DNA from: Pagrus major
Taxonomy: Eukaryota; Chordata; Actinopteri; Spariformes; Sparidae
Assembly: GCF_040436345.1 (NCBI RefSeq)
Contig: NC_133235.1
Span: forward strand, 16,702,660 to 16,766,659
DNA length: 64,000 nt
Direction of reading: 5' to 3'
The position numbers and the translations under genes are program-made. The number at the start of each line of letters is the position of its first letter. The first letter of the stretch is position 1. Below are positions 28,101 to 41,600 of this stretch, piece by piece. A model generated the notes under the pieces. That model was not told the DNA's origin. It was given only the letters and a program-made list of their open reading frames with translations, and made no database searches.

Positions 28101-31100
28101 GTGCAGCAAAATGTTGTAAGGCGGAGAGAATAAAAATGAAAGGGAATGACTCATGCGTAAAGAAATTATGTTTATGACAAAACACACAAAACCCCATACA
28201 GACCATACATGTTGAATCCCAACACATCATGGTTTCACAAAAGAGTAAATGAGGAAGATAATGGGGTCCCTTTGATAAAACCCACAGAACCATCCCATTC
28301 TGGCAAGCTGTCAGTTTAACATTAGCAAATCAGCAGCGGGGTGAGAAGACACCATCTGTGGCATACATCAACAAGACATCAACAAGTCCCCTCCACAATA
28401 CGGCCTGCGAGCGTTCCCACGAGGCGAAAAATAGCATAGTGTATAAACTGTGCAGGGTGGCGACCTTGCAAATCAAGATTTCTTTTCAGAAAGGAGAAAA
28501 CAACACTGACCCTACACCAGGAACGGGAAAAAACTATCATTCCATGTTTCTCTCATTAGGCATCCAACATTTATTTCAGCAATAAAATCTGCAGCCAAAC
28601 AGATGTGCAACATTTCCATACGCTGGCTTAGTTTATTGGTCGGAACTATAAACTAATGAAAATGTGAGGAAGACAATATTCAAAGCAATGCAAAGTGCAC
28701 CGATACCAATATACAAGCGCAGCATCTGTTTATTTATATGCATAAAAGTATACTGTGTTTTCCCAGCCGACTGACCTTTTTGCCCTCTCTGTCAGAGGTG
28801 GGGTTGTTTGTGATCTTGAAGTAGTTGAGGTCGAGTATGTCCTTCATCTCATAGTTGTCTCCCCTTCTCTTGCAAACAATAACAGCCACATCAAATAAAA
28901 AGATGTGTCTGGAAAAATAAGGAGGCAGAATGTCATACTGTTATATTATATTATATATTATACTGCTGGTTAAAGTAAATAAGGTCAGTCGTATTAATTC
29001 AGATGAGGTTGCTGAGATGTTTTTCATTTCATTTCTTTCTGTATGTTTGATCAAGTACTTTCTTGGACTATATGAGAATATATACAACTGATTTCATAGC
29101 AATCAAATATCGTATTATTGTATCATCGTAATCTTTACACACCTTTCTTTGACAGGTGGGTGGAAAATAAGTAAGCGATAAGGCAAAAATAAGCTCTTCG
29201 TCTCTATAGACACTGTAAATGTAAATGTACTCAGTAGCTACACTTCAATATCAGACATTTACTATGTGATCTTCCTGTGTGCAACCCTTTCTACATTCTC
29301 AGGACAATGAGGTAGAACAACCTGTCTTGTTTCCTCTTGTCAACACTGGAGACCATGCGCACTTCACCGTCCCCTTTTGGTCGACCATAGCTGATGAGAG
29401 GCTGATTCTGAAAAATAAAATAGCAGGGGGTTAAAATGAATAGGATGTGAATTATGCAACCCGTTCTAGTCAAAAGCTCATTTTAAACTCAGTTCAAGTG
29501 TCAGATTTCAAGCATCAACCACCTTTGGCACAATCAATGTCTCATTTGTCTCAAGTTTTCAAAACTGATGCGCATATTTTTGTTTTGTTTTTAAATTTTT
29601 AAAATTCAATAGTTTTTGAGAAAATCAACATGTTCTAGTAGTAGTTCATGCTACAGAAGAAATCCCTCAAATACTTGAAATATAAGCCAGACCAGAAACA
29701 CCTATTTCAGCAGAGGAATCCAACAGACCTCCGTCACACGTTACTGTTTTTCTTCTTTTTTCCAAACTGATGCAGAACAACAACATGGCAGTTTTGACGC
29801 CATCAGCTGATCAGCAACTGCCGACTCTTGTTATCACCAATGACATTCACTCAAGTCACCAATTTAGTTCAATCAAGACAAAGAGAAGAAGGTCTTTCTA
29901 ACCTGACAATCTCTTACTCATAATGCCTCGGCTGGTGAATACGTTTTTTTTTTTTTCAACCTGCAACTCATCCTGTCTACTTTCACCACCTTATCTCATC
30001 CTGTTCTGCTTTCTTACTACCACTCGGCGATGGCATATCTTGACTTATGTATGAGGTGTTTTCCATTTATTCTACCTCACATGATATGCTCGTGGTGTGC
30101 GCTGTATGGTTCTGGAGGGGGATTTACTGTAGTCCATGCTGAAACCTAGATTCTCTGAGCTGAGACAACATAAAAGCTGTCTGATATTTTAAACATTCTT
30201 CACAGAGATGCAGTTGCTGTTAACAATATATTTGATTCGTATAAGGCTGCAACGGACAATATTTTCAGTATCGATTAATTTGCTATATTTTCTCAGTTAG
30301 TCATCTTTGATTAGATGACAAAACAATTGTGAAAAATGTCCATTATAATATGTACCAGATCATACAGTGACATATTGAAATGCCTATTTTTTTTTTTAAA
30401 AAAAACAACAGTCTAAAACCTCAAGAGATTTACTTTACTATCACATATGAAAAAGAACAGCTGAGATTTTTCATTATTTAGATGTTTGGTACTTAAAAAT
30501 AAAAATAATGTTGAAAAATGGCAAATGTTGCCATTTGACAATATTAATTGGTTTATTCATCATCTGATACTTTAAGCTCTAAACTCATAAAATGTCATAC
30601 AGATTATTATCTTTATTGTCCATAAGAACACAATTTTGAAAAAAAAGGAGAAAAAAACAAATTAAAGGAAAATGTTACAGAAAAATCACAGAAAATGCAC
30701 ATTTGATAACAATGATTTGGTTAATCAAGGTAAAATTAGTAACATATGCCAACTTTTTCCTGAATTAAGCCTTTAAGCCACTGAAGAGCATGTGTGTTGT
30801 AGACTTTATGGTGTCTGTGTTGTATCCTGTGTAACTGTCTGATTTCCAAGGACCACCCCAAATTAGGAGGAAGACTGACCTTGTTGGGCAAAACTCGACT
30901 TGCAAAGTTAATCGTCAACAAAAAGAAAACAACATGTCTTCCTGATATTCTGCACTCTTACAGAGTGCTCACTAACAGAAGCTGATAGCTGTAGAAAAAG
31001 ATTCTTGGTTTACCAGGTTTTCAATAGACCTCTGGTACTGGTCGATCTCCCTGAGAGTCTCATTATCTCTCTTCACCTCGTTCACATACTGAGCCAGGTC

Positions 31101-34100
31101 CTGGGCAACACGGACACACACAGACACACAAATACACACATTTTGTTGAGTTAGTTGGGTCTGGAGGTAGTGGAATATGTCCAAAAAGTCAGATGCATTC
31201 ATTTGTAAAGCCTGAAAAAAAACTGATATACTGTGAATGCACAGAATGCAGAATGCACTTCTTTGCTTTCTTTACTGAGAGTTAAATTAAAAAGGATTAA
31301 TACTACTCTCATATCTGAACATTTCAACATGAAGGTGGAGCCAGGCTATATTGGTTAACGTCAGCATAAAGACTGAAAACAGCATTAAACAGCTAGCCTG
31401 TTAAAACCAAAGAGCAGAAACCACAAATTTGTGGTTTTACAGGCAAAATAACTTGGTTGATTGGTATCAATATTCTCCTCTACCTCTCTGCAAGAAAGCA
31501 AATAAATGGACTTCATTAAAATGTCGACAATTTAAATGACAGTCTCTTCTATTCCAATTTTATACACATGCGTTAATGTTGTACTGTGACAATCGAGGGC
31601 TTCCTTAAGCTGAGCATGCTCATCGTGTGAATATAATGAGTATTAATCAAGCCTTCAAGATGTCTAAAGTTCTCTAAAGTGGAAAAGCAAAAAGGGCATT
31701 CACTAATGTGCATGTAAATGTAAAGTTTTATTAATTTACACCCATTTGTAGAAGAGAAACATGATGATTTATGACTTTTTTCCAATCTAATGAAAGTTGA
31801 TATTTGAGTGGCAGAGCCTGTCTGGGAATTATCCTCTAAATCAGCCCGCTATTGGTGACAAGCTGAAATCACAATGATTACAGAGCATTTACCATAAGTA
31901 CTGCACTTACTTTCATGGCATCAAGAGCGATCTTCAAGTTGCTCTTGTCAGCAGCATCGTGAGTGTGTTTGACTAGCTCCTGTCAGAGGGGGAGAGAAGA
32001 CAAACGATACACATAAAATTCACACCCAGGCAAACATTTGAGTAGTTGGATTATTGTTGCAAGATTTCTTTTAAGTGCTACTGTGTAGTTTTTGTAACAA
32101 GATGGCCTTTGTTTGCTGTTGTAATCATACGACAGAAATTTTCTTAAATATGTCTTATTTGAATGCACAAAAGGGGGTATTTCTATGGAAAAACTGACAA
32201 ATATGCTTCAGTTAATAATTATTTATAACCAAAAAACACCTTTTTAGAAGACAGCTCATTTTCTTAATCGTATTCGAGGGCAGAAAGGGGTCTGTGGGCT
32301 TGGATTGGCACATGCACTTCAGTCGTATAATTAAGCTGACGGATAAATAGGATTTCTCCTTCTTTTTATTTACACAAATACTGTCAAATGTATTTTTACT
32401 GCCAGAAAAGGAAGATAAGGGGATTTTCTGACATCAACCTCCCAACACCCACACACATGTTCGTTTAATTACTCAATAAATGGAAGTTATTGTTGGGAGT
32501 GTAACCTGCACAGAGGCACCATGAAATCTGCAGTCTCCTGTGGAAGACTTTGGTTTCATTGCCATCAAAACACCAGACAAACAGCAAAGGAGGTGTGCAA
32601 CGAATAACCTAACTAGTCCAGACTGAGTTATTCCTGCGGCAAATTTAAAAAAAAATATCATGACATAAATCTGAGGCAGTGAATAGATAGTTTGGCACCA
32701 GTTTCACAAGTTTTCAAAGATATTACATTGTGGCATCATTCTTAATTTTCTGTTTTAGCTTGTGTTTAATTTTTGCTTAATTCTAGACAGATGCTCCTTG
32801 TTAATGAGTGCTGCCAGCACAGTATTTGCTGTGTAATATGTGCTTTGTATGGTTAAAAAAAATATACATAAGATGGTTTGTAGAGTTTGAGGCTAGTTTA
32901 CACTTCATTACCTCTTTAATATCTTTACAGATGAAGAGATTAACTATTCCCTTTTTACCCCCTTCCCAAAGCCTCTCCTCAGAGAACACCCACGATCACC
33001 ACACGTACTGTGGAGGCCTTTACCCTCCACAGCAATTTAAAACAGCTCTGTAGTCATTGTCCTCATCTGCCCTGCCAGCTATAGTTTGACCTCTGATTCA
33101 TACTAACCAGGGGAGACGATGTCACACAGTTATCAGCAGGCAGTGAGATTGGGGGGATTTTGAAAGGGCTGCTTGTCTGATTTCTGCAGAAGCAAGAGTG
33201 CAACCGCATTGCAATAATTCATAAAAATCAATAAATGATGCAATGAGAATTTCACTTGTTCTATTTTGCAATCAGCTGACAGATTACTCCTCTTACTCTC
33301 CAGGAATAAATGATCTTCAATGAAATCCCTGTTTGAGGGGAAATTCTGGACATTCTACTGAGGCAGATTAAAATCATGTCACTTCATTCATTCATTGTAC
33401 TTCTTCCAAGTGGTATGAAATATTGAGACTGAATGCAAGATCTTAATCACATCGATGGTGTTATTTGCAGTGTGAATCTGCTGAGATTCTGTGGCGGGAG
33501 GCAAACATGAAGCAAAAATGTGGAGAATGTCGCCCTCAAGTGGCCAACCTCATACTGACAGAGGCAGCTGCAATTACATTGGCAAAACTTCCCAGTGCTC
33601 ATCTCACAGGAGTGAAAAAGGCTTTCATTTATAGAAAAAGTAATAAAGTAAAATAGATATGTGTTCGATTTGAATCCCTCCAACAACAGTTGATACTTAT
33701 TCCAGGCTTTACAGCTACTGTTATGGTGTCCTGAAATAAAACAGCAAGCCCTGAATGTTCCAGGAGAGCTGCAGACTAAAACCATCAGGTGTATACAGTA
33801 ATAAAGGTGGATTGGTGAAAACAGGCACTCAGATTCAGCATATCCATTCGAAAATCAGACCGAGAGTCAGGTGATCTATCTCGTCTGTGCTTTCTTTTAA
33901 CAACTGAGCACTCTCTCAGTTTGTGACGTGTTGTTTGACACTTTAAATCCGGGAAGTCAAACCCCTTCTGTACCTGAAGAAGCAGATGATACTTCAGGAC
34001 TCTCTGCATCGGGACAACCAGCAGGTCCCTCAGTGTAAACTTCCCGTTGTTGGCTCTCTTTGAGCACTCCTGGAACAAATACAATACACATTTTTATAAC

Positions 34101-37100
34101 AGCAAACTACGATGCATCCTTACACATATCCTTACAATAAGATGTCATCCTTTGGTGTTACTGAGACTTTTTCACAGGGATGGGTTGATATTTAAACTGT
34201 AACATTTATTATCTAAACTTAGATAATATTGATTTAACAAAATCAAGGCTTTCAATTTAAGGCTTTCATCAATAATCTTGAACTGCACTGTAACTTTTAT
34301 TGTATTTATTAAAACCTGTTCTATTTTAGCTTATTCTTACTGTTTTTAACTTTTTTTAATGTTTTGTTTCTTGATGTCTTCATACTTGTTTTTAATGTCT
34401 TTTAATGTAATTTGTAATGTATTTTAATGTAATGTTATGCCCCTGTAAAGCACTTTGAGTTGCCTTGTGTCTGAATTGTGCTATACATATAAACTTGCCT
34501 TACCATATAAGTTATTTCAGTTCACTTAAATAAGTATGGTATATATTTTTAAGTTTGTTAAAGTTGGAGAAAACAAAATGCAATACTGTAATTGTAATTT
34601 TGTCTTAAATTGCTCTTTATAGTTTCTTTTATTATTCTCATTCAAGTTTTATATTCTTCTTCTTTTCTCTATTTATCTGTATTTAGGCTTATCTTAAAAA
34701 TACATTCTGTCGTATGTGTGTAGTGCACATACTAAACACTAGGGGGCACTAGAAAACTGGATCTGACCTGTGTGCATGAGGGTGTGTGCTTTATATGTGT
34801 TAGTGACTGGACACCTTCTTCAGGTGTCTCACCTCGAGCTTCAGGCGAACGTCTTCTTTCTCTTTGCAGATGAGGTCTAAAACAGCAATGGCGATCTCCA
34901 CCCGACTGCAGTAAATCCCATAAATGAGCAGTCTACAATTCAAAGGAAACACAGTTGATGAGCCAAAATCAGAAAGTAACCCAGTGTAAGTCTTAAGATG
35001 TCGCAATCGTGTTGCTCATGATAAAGATGTTATCAAGTGGTAACAAGTCATTCATCTACACTACATCATGATACGAGTGAGAAGGAAATCCTCCCTCTGA
35101 TATGTGAAGATTATGCTTCAAAAAGCACTTGTCAATCAAATTCTACTTCTATTCACTACATTTCTTAGTGCTCTCAGTTGACCAGTTGACTCAGTTGAAC
35201 TTTATAGCTGATAGAAACAATTTGGACGAAGCCAAAGCATTTTATTTTAGTTTTTATATTTATGGCCCTTTAAATTTTAATCCAGCCCAGTTGCCAGGAT
35301 AAAATGTTGGCAGTTAAATCTCTGCAAACTACTGATACGTTCACATTTGTATGTGTTATAGGCTACGTGCTATATTGACATTTCTACAAAACACATCATA
35401 ACACATTTACGTAACATGTTTATGACCTGACTGTCATATCAGAAGGTAGAGGGGATGGTGGTGGTGGAGTTACAGGCAAGGAGGCTGCCAAGCCAGTCAC
35501 AGCAGTTCGAGTCTGTGTTTCAACATTTGTAGCAGTGAAGTGCACGTATGTACTTTCCCGCATCCTTACAATAAACAACAATGAATAGTGTTCACGAATA
35601 CCTTTCTTTGTAGCTAATAAAAATCTGGTAGAGGTTTAAGGCATTTTTGTTTAGGATGGAGTCTTGCACGTCAACCATCAGGCTCTTGTGAACTTTAACC
35701 AGGTCCTACATTAGAGAAAGAAGAAATCAGCATCTAAACATTTCATTTACATAGTCATGTGAACAGAAGGGAAACTTGTGGAACTTACGGGAATGTTGAC
35801 AAAAACTTTGTCAATTTCAGCCGCAGAGAAAAATTTCTTCAGGGGATTCAGGAAATACTGGAGAGAGAAACAATGGAGAATCTGACTGACACATTTCAGC
35901 TCAGATTCACACACTATGTTATCATACAGCCAGAAGCGATCTTAATGGTAATTCATAGCAAGCAGTGATATGACTGTAACAGCTGGGGTGCACTCATACT
36001 GAAACTAATAAACTATATATTCGATATCAGATAAGCGGTCTATAGAATGGCAAATCAGGGAATTATCAACTGAGAATTCCCCTGAAACCCCCCTAAAATG
36101 CTGTCATGTGCATTACATTTTAATTTGCTCTATTTACTGATTAATTCTTTATTTTGAAAGAAATTTGATATCTCCTGCTCAAAAAACCCATCATTTAACA
36201 TTTGTCATGTAAAAGTATATGATCTCAGCGCAGAGGCGATAATTTAAGGGAAGTTCAGTACCTTCTCGATGGACTCCAGGGTCTCTGTGTATTTCTCCTC
36301 CGTCTGTTTGATTTCTGTGAGGCAGCAGCTCCGGACATCAACCTCTACCTGCTTCTGGGAGGACACACAACTTAGAAAACGCTGCTTAAATATCACAATC
36401 AGATGGAGAAAAACATGATTTTCTTTTTTTATATTTATCTGCAGATAAGAAAGTGTGTCAGAATCAGAATACAGGGATGACATATATGTAGTTCAGATCA
36501 GATCAGACAATTTCAAAAGTGAGATGAGCTTTCTATATTGTTTCTTTTTAAAAAAAAAACAAGCTACAGTACTTACAAGTAAGTAATAGTACTTACAAGC
36601 TACAGTATTTTCAAAGTAGTCAGATCACACCTGAGTTTCAACTGCTGCAAGTCCAGGTGAGTTCAGTCAAAACATTTCATACAGAAATCACAGAATGTCA
36701 AGAATCAATTCTAAAAAAACTTCTCAAAGTATTTATTATTTATCACGATTGTAAACATTAGAAGGTGGAGCAGTGTATTTGTTGAGTAATTGTTTATTTT
36801 TTGCTTCCATATACAGGTATAACCCATACGTATTACATGTGAGCTCTCTGTTTTCATTATACTTCTATCTGAAGTATCTGCAGTACATTTTAGTGATATT
36901 AAACTTGTTTTGTATCTGTAATTCATTTGATTTTGACTAATCAGTCATAGACAGCTGTGGCACAAAATGAGACAGTTCATATAATTTCAGTGTTTAAGTC
37001 TTTTATACTTGTCCGGTCCGTAACTGTGAATTCTTGCCCATCGAGATTAACGTGTAAATTACTATTAAATTAATACATGAATTATTAAAAACTAAGTACA

Positions 37101-38401
37101 TGGTTTATGTAGTCATCAGGGATAATGTTAATGGCCGGATGGCTTGTTTTATCGGCAGTCCCTGGGAAGATATATTGTTTTCACTTTTTTTTTAATCTAC
37201 TTTTATGTAGTTACACAACAGCATGGGCCAAACTTTAAGTAACAATGGTCCCAAAATAGACCTGTGTGGTACTCCAAATTAATAACAGGGTTGGAAAATA
37301 ACTAATAGCTTAAATTAGTTCCACATTAAGCCTGTGTGATGGCCCATGCCTATCTGTGTGAAATTTGGGTGTTGTGGACTGTGGTACTGTTTCTCTTTAA
37401 AGGTGCTTGAGGAGGAGGTGGAGCACCTGGGCTAAGCGCTCCCACATGATAAAAGCCCGGTCCAGCTCTGGGCGTGTTCTCTCTCACTTGGACCGGATCC
37501 AGCCAGCATCCGCACGCCTTTGCTTTGTTTGGTTTTGGTTTTGTTTTCACACTACAACACAGGACACCTCATAATGCTCACACATTCACATTTACACTAC
37601 CGATTCTACTTACACACTCCGCATTGCAGTTATTCATTCTGCTTTTTTATTCATTAGAATAAATTATTTAATTCCTAGTCATCTATTGTGTCCATCCCGT
37701 ATTTGTCATGGCCTAAGAGCCAGGTTATGACACCTGACAACGACAGTAATTTTACAAACAGTGTCAAAGTGCTAATGATACCATAGGCTCCACCGTACTC
37801 ATAATTGCTGTAGCCTACTGACATAAAATGCATCGCTACCGGTGTGCCAGCATAGAAATGATCCAGTACACTGCAGAGAGATTTATCCGGCGGTGATAGG
37901 CTTGATTAGCATTGTGCAAACTCATTTTAGCAATGTGTAAGAACACATGATTTGAATATAAGGAACTTTCATTTATACGTTAAAGTGCTGCACTCCAGGT
38001 TTAGTCAGCTACAATAATACATTTTGTTCACATGCTAACACATCAATAACATATGTTATATATTATTATTGCAGTATGAGTAGCTTTACTTGGATGGATG
38101 CTTAAATCATATTTTGCTGATCATACTTCTGCACCTTTAGTTCAGTATAATTCTGAATGTAGCACTTTCTCTTGAAATGAGTATTCTAACCTCCAAGTAT
38201 CAGTGTTTACAGTATCAGTGCTGAAAGATATCCTGATCCTGAGTTTCATCCACTAATTTGTGTGGACGGTGTGAAAATTAAGCAGTTCAGATTGTGTGGG
38301 GAAAAGTCAGTCATTCAAGCTGAGGTATTCAAAATGCTTTGTGAAGGTGTTCAGTTTAAACCTACAGTAAATAATGTTTTCTAAGTATTCTGCTCAACAT
38401 T

Positions 38402-38483
<82 letters not shown>

Positions 38484-38635
38484 CTCATTGCAGTACCAAT
38501 GGGGGATTCTGCTCAGCCCTCATGAGGTCTTCATAGATCTCTCCACCTGCGTAGTCTTCCTCAAGCCCGTAGACAGCTGCATACAAGTCGTCCTCGTCCT
38601 CAGGGGCATTTTCACTGTCAAACAAACACAACCAT

Positions 38636-38673
<38 letters not shown>

Positions 38674-41600
38674 TAACATCTCAAAAATGTGTTGACTCGC
38701 AGTCACAAATTACTGAGCATTAGGGCAACAATTTGCGGATAATGTAAACATATATATGTTAAATACAGTGAGAAATATAATTATTCATAAGTCATTATAA
38801 AAATAACAGCATAATATCTGAAGAGTCAAGTCTTCAAGGCTGCCATTTTTCACACATTCATTAACTACTAACAGCTTTGTGTATTAGAGACTGAAATACT
38901 TTAGAAAGGCCACAACTCAGAGAAAACAAGACTCTATTGTGACATTTAAATAACACACATACCTTGTAATACGGATAGTATCTGTTCTATATGTTCTATA
39001 CATCACCGTTATTTTCCTTATCTATCAATCAACCTGTCAACAGCACCCATCCAGAGTCTCGGTGTGGGTGGAGTGCAAGCACTCAGCAAACACATACAGA
39101 ATTACTCATCTGTTCCCTCTGACAGTAACAGCGAAACAGAGCCAAGTCTTTTACCAAAACATGTGGGTGTTCAGACCCCTGGAGAGCATGGATGATGAGC
39201 AGAGTTGGTTCTGCTACTGAGCGAAATAATCATGTTCTATCAACACCACTAACGGGCCCGCAGAGAGGAGCCTCATACATACTCAATCAAGTCTTCCAGA
39301 TTGTTGTAAATGTCCTCGTCTTTCAGGCTCTCCTCGGTTGGGAATGGCCTGGAAATGACAGCGAAGCAGAGTGAGGCTCAGTGTTTCACAGAAAATCACT
39401 ATGAAGAAGCTCTAATTAATGAGTGACTTAAGGCAGGAAACTCACTTTTTTGATGTATTTATGAGGTAAAATATATTCAAATATCCAGAACACCCTAAAT
39501 TGCTTTTGTATGGCAGAAAAGGACAGAAATCGGTCACAACTCGCTTTGAGAACGGGCCTAATTTGATTTTTATGGAGATTTGCAACTCCCCCATTAGCGC
39601 GTGCAGTGGATGCCAAAAAAAATATCAAAGATGCCAAAATAAAACATACGGAGCAAAAGGAAGCTCCATATAATGCAAACATTTAATACTTTAATCAAAT
39701 TATTTCTTATACTTGTCATGTTTTGTATGTCGTGTATTTAATATTTGCTGTTAGTGATTGTGCTGTTTCCTATAAGCTGTTTAAAAAGAGAAAATCAAAT
39801 GGCGTTCCCCTTTTCTGGTGCAGAAGTAAAACATATTGTAGGACTGTAAATTAGTGAGTGAGCTGCAGCTAATGTGGCCACAGTGTCGGTAAAAGGTTGA
39901 GGAGGTGGAGTTTAAGTGGAGGTGCAGGGACTCGGGGGGGGTTGGAGGGCTTATTTTCTAAAAGGTGTAAAATGTGTTAGCACGTTATGAAGTGTCTGAC
40001 ATCCCAGTCTGTTTGTTTTTAATAGTGGGTGACTTACTTGAATCCTCCTTGCTGTGCAATTGTTGTGTACGAGAGCTTGGATAGAGTGTCCATAACCTGG
40101 TGAAAAAACAGGCGTGGTAATGAATGTTTTTGTACGGCCCAGAGAGACAGAGGCTTAGAGACGAGCACAGATTTAAGGATATAGTGTTATACTTTAAATG
40201 CACAGTATTCTCTATTTGAGTTCTCAGATGATGCACAAGTCATAAACACGGGAATCTTTACCATTTCTTAAATATATCCCATGATGCCAACATGGCACAA
40301 GTCAGCCACTTTCAAAATGCAGTAACAACCACTGCAATTACCCCAGCAAATATCTCGAAAATCGTATTTACCACCAAGTAACACCTTTGCAAACACTCAG
40401 CAAAAAACTAGCTAAGCAACCATTTAGCAGCCACCTATTGAAGCCCATAATCACCCATGTAACTACCAGCAATAAACACACGAAAATCAACATGCCACTG
40501 CAATCACTAAAGCAAATAGGCTACCTTGAAAATGTACCAGCTAGCTAACGCTTAGTAGCCATTTAACAACCACTTATTGAAGCCCTTGTAACCATCCCAA
40601 AAAATGTTCCCAGCTACAAATGTATTCTCGCCACTAGCAGCAAGTGTTTGCTTGTTGGGGAATGTCGGGGACTTGGTAATACATGAATAAAATAAATAAA
40701 AACTGACTTGACTCGACACATAGGAAACATTTTCGACATCTTTGAAACTACTCATCTGCTGGACGCCAAACAAAAGCCAATGTCTCAACAGGTAGCAACA
40801 CATCAGTTAGCCTTCAGCTGAAAAAATGCAAAATTGCAGCGCCCCTGTGGCTTAGGAGTCAGGATACAACCTTGAACCACAGCGCTGTCTGTTCTTATCC
40901 AGCTGGGGACCTTTGCTGCTTCTCTCTCCTTCATTTCCTGTCACCTCTCCACTATCACTGTCTAATAAGGGCATTAAATGGCCAAAAACTTAGTTTGGTA
41001 GGAGCTGATTTCTACACAGCAAGCAAGCAACAACAGATACCTCTACCAAGATTCAAGTACCAAGAATTTGGCTGGCTTTCTGACCATTATACAATTCAGT
41101 AACACCTTAGCAAACACTGAGAAACCAACTAGCTAATGCTTGGCAACCATTAAGCAACCATCATTGAAGCCCTAGTCAGCGTCCCAAATATGTGTCCCAG
41201 CTACGACATAGGAAACACAACAACAGATTCCATTACAAGAGTAAACTACCAAGAATTGAAGAATTCAGCATTTGCCACGGTACTAACAAAATATGTCAGA
41301 GCAAACTACAACCAGAGTGAAAACCAGCAGAGAAACATATGCAACTTTACTGAGCTCCTTCAACACATGAATCCTCTTTGTTATATAGCAACGTTGCGTG
41401 TCTGCTGTGTAGTTCTGCGCGAAACATTTGTTGTCCTTTCCTTTTTTTCTTACATTGGCAAACGTTAAATTAAATTGTAAATGTTCAATCTGTTTGACAA
41501 AACTTGACTTAATTTAAAGCAAGAGACAGACAGCAAAACGACAGACTGGAAGAGAAAGATAAGCATGGTCTGCAGGAAATGGTCATGCGACCTCAGCCTC

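Larger units (their letters stand above)
25554..28775 (-). other. vav3: vav3 intron 14 (3.2 kb)
   Basis: Contains the Tc1/mariner fold-back relic at 25837-26265 and a degenerate dispersed repeat at 26460-26730. The rest is unassigned AT-rich sequence. Confidence 0.75.
36355..38496 (-). other. vav3: vav3 intron 5 (2.1 kb)
   Basis: Holds the putative solo LTR at 37335-37732 and begins, in transcript sense, with the (CA)39 tract at 38405-38482. Otherwise AT-rich and unassigned. Confidence 0.75.

Noticed and set aside
38404..38676. Reading frame of Cys-Val and Thr-His dipeptides across the TG/CA repeats
   Set aside because: It is the translation of microsatellites antisense to vav3 exon 5, not a gene.
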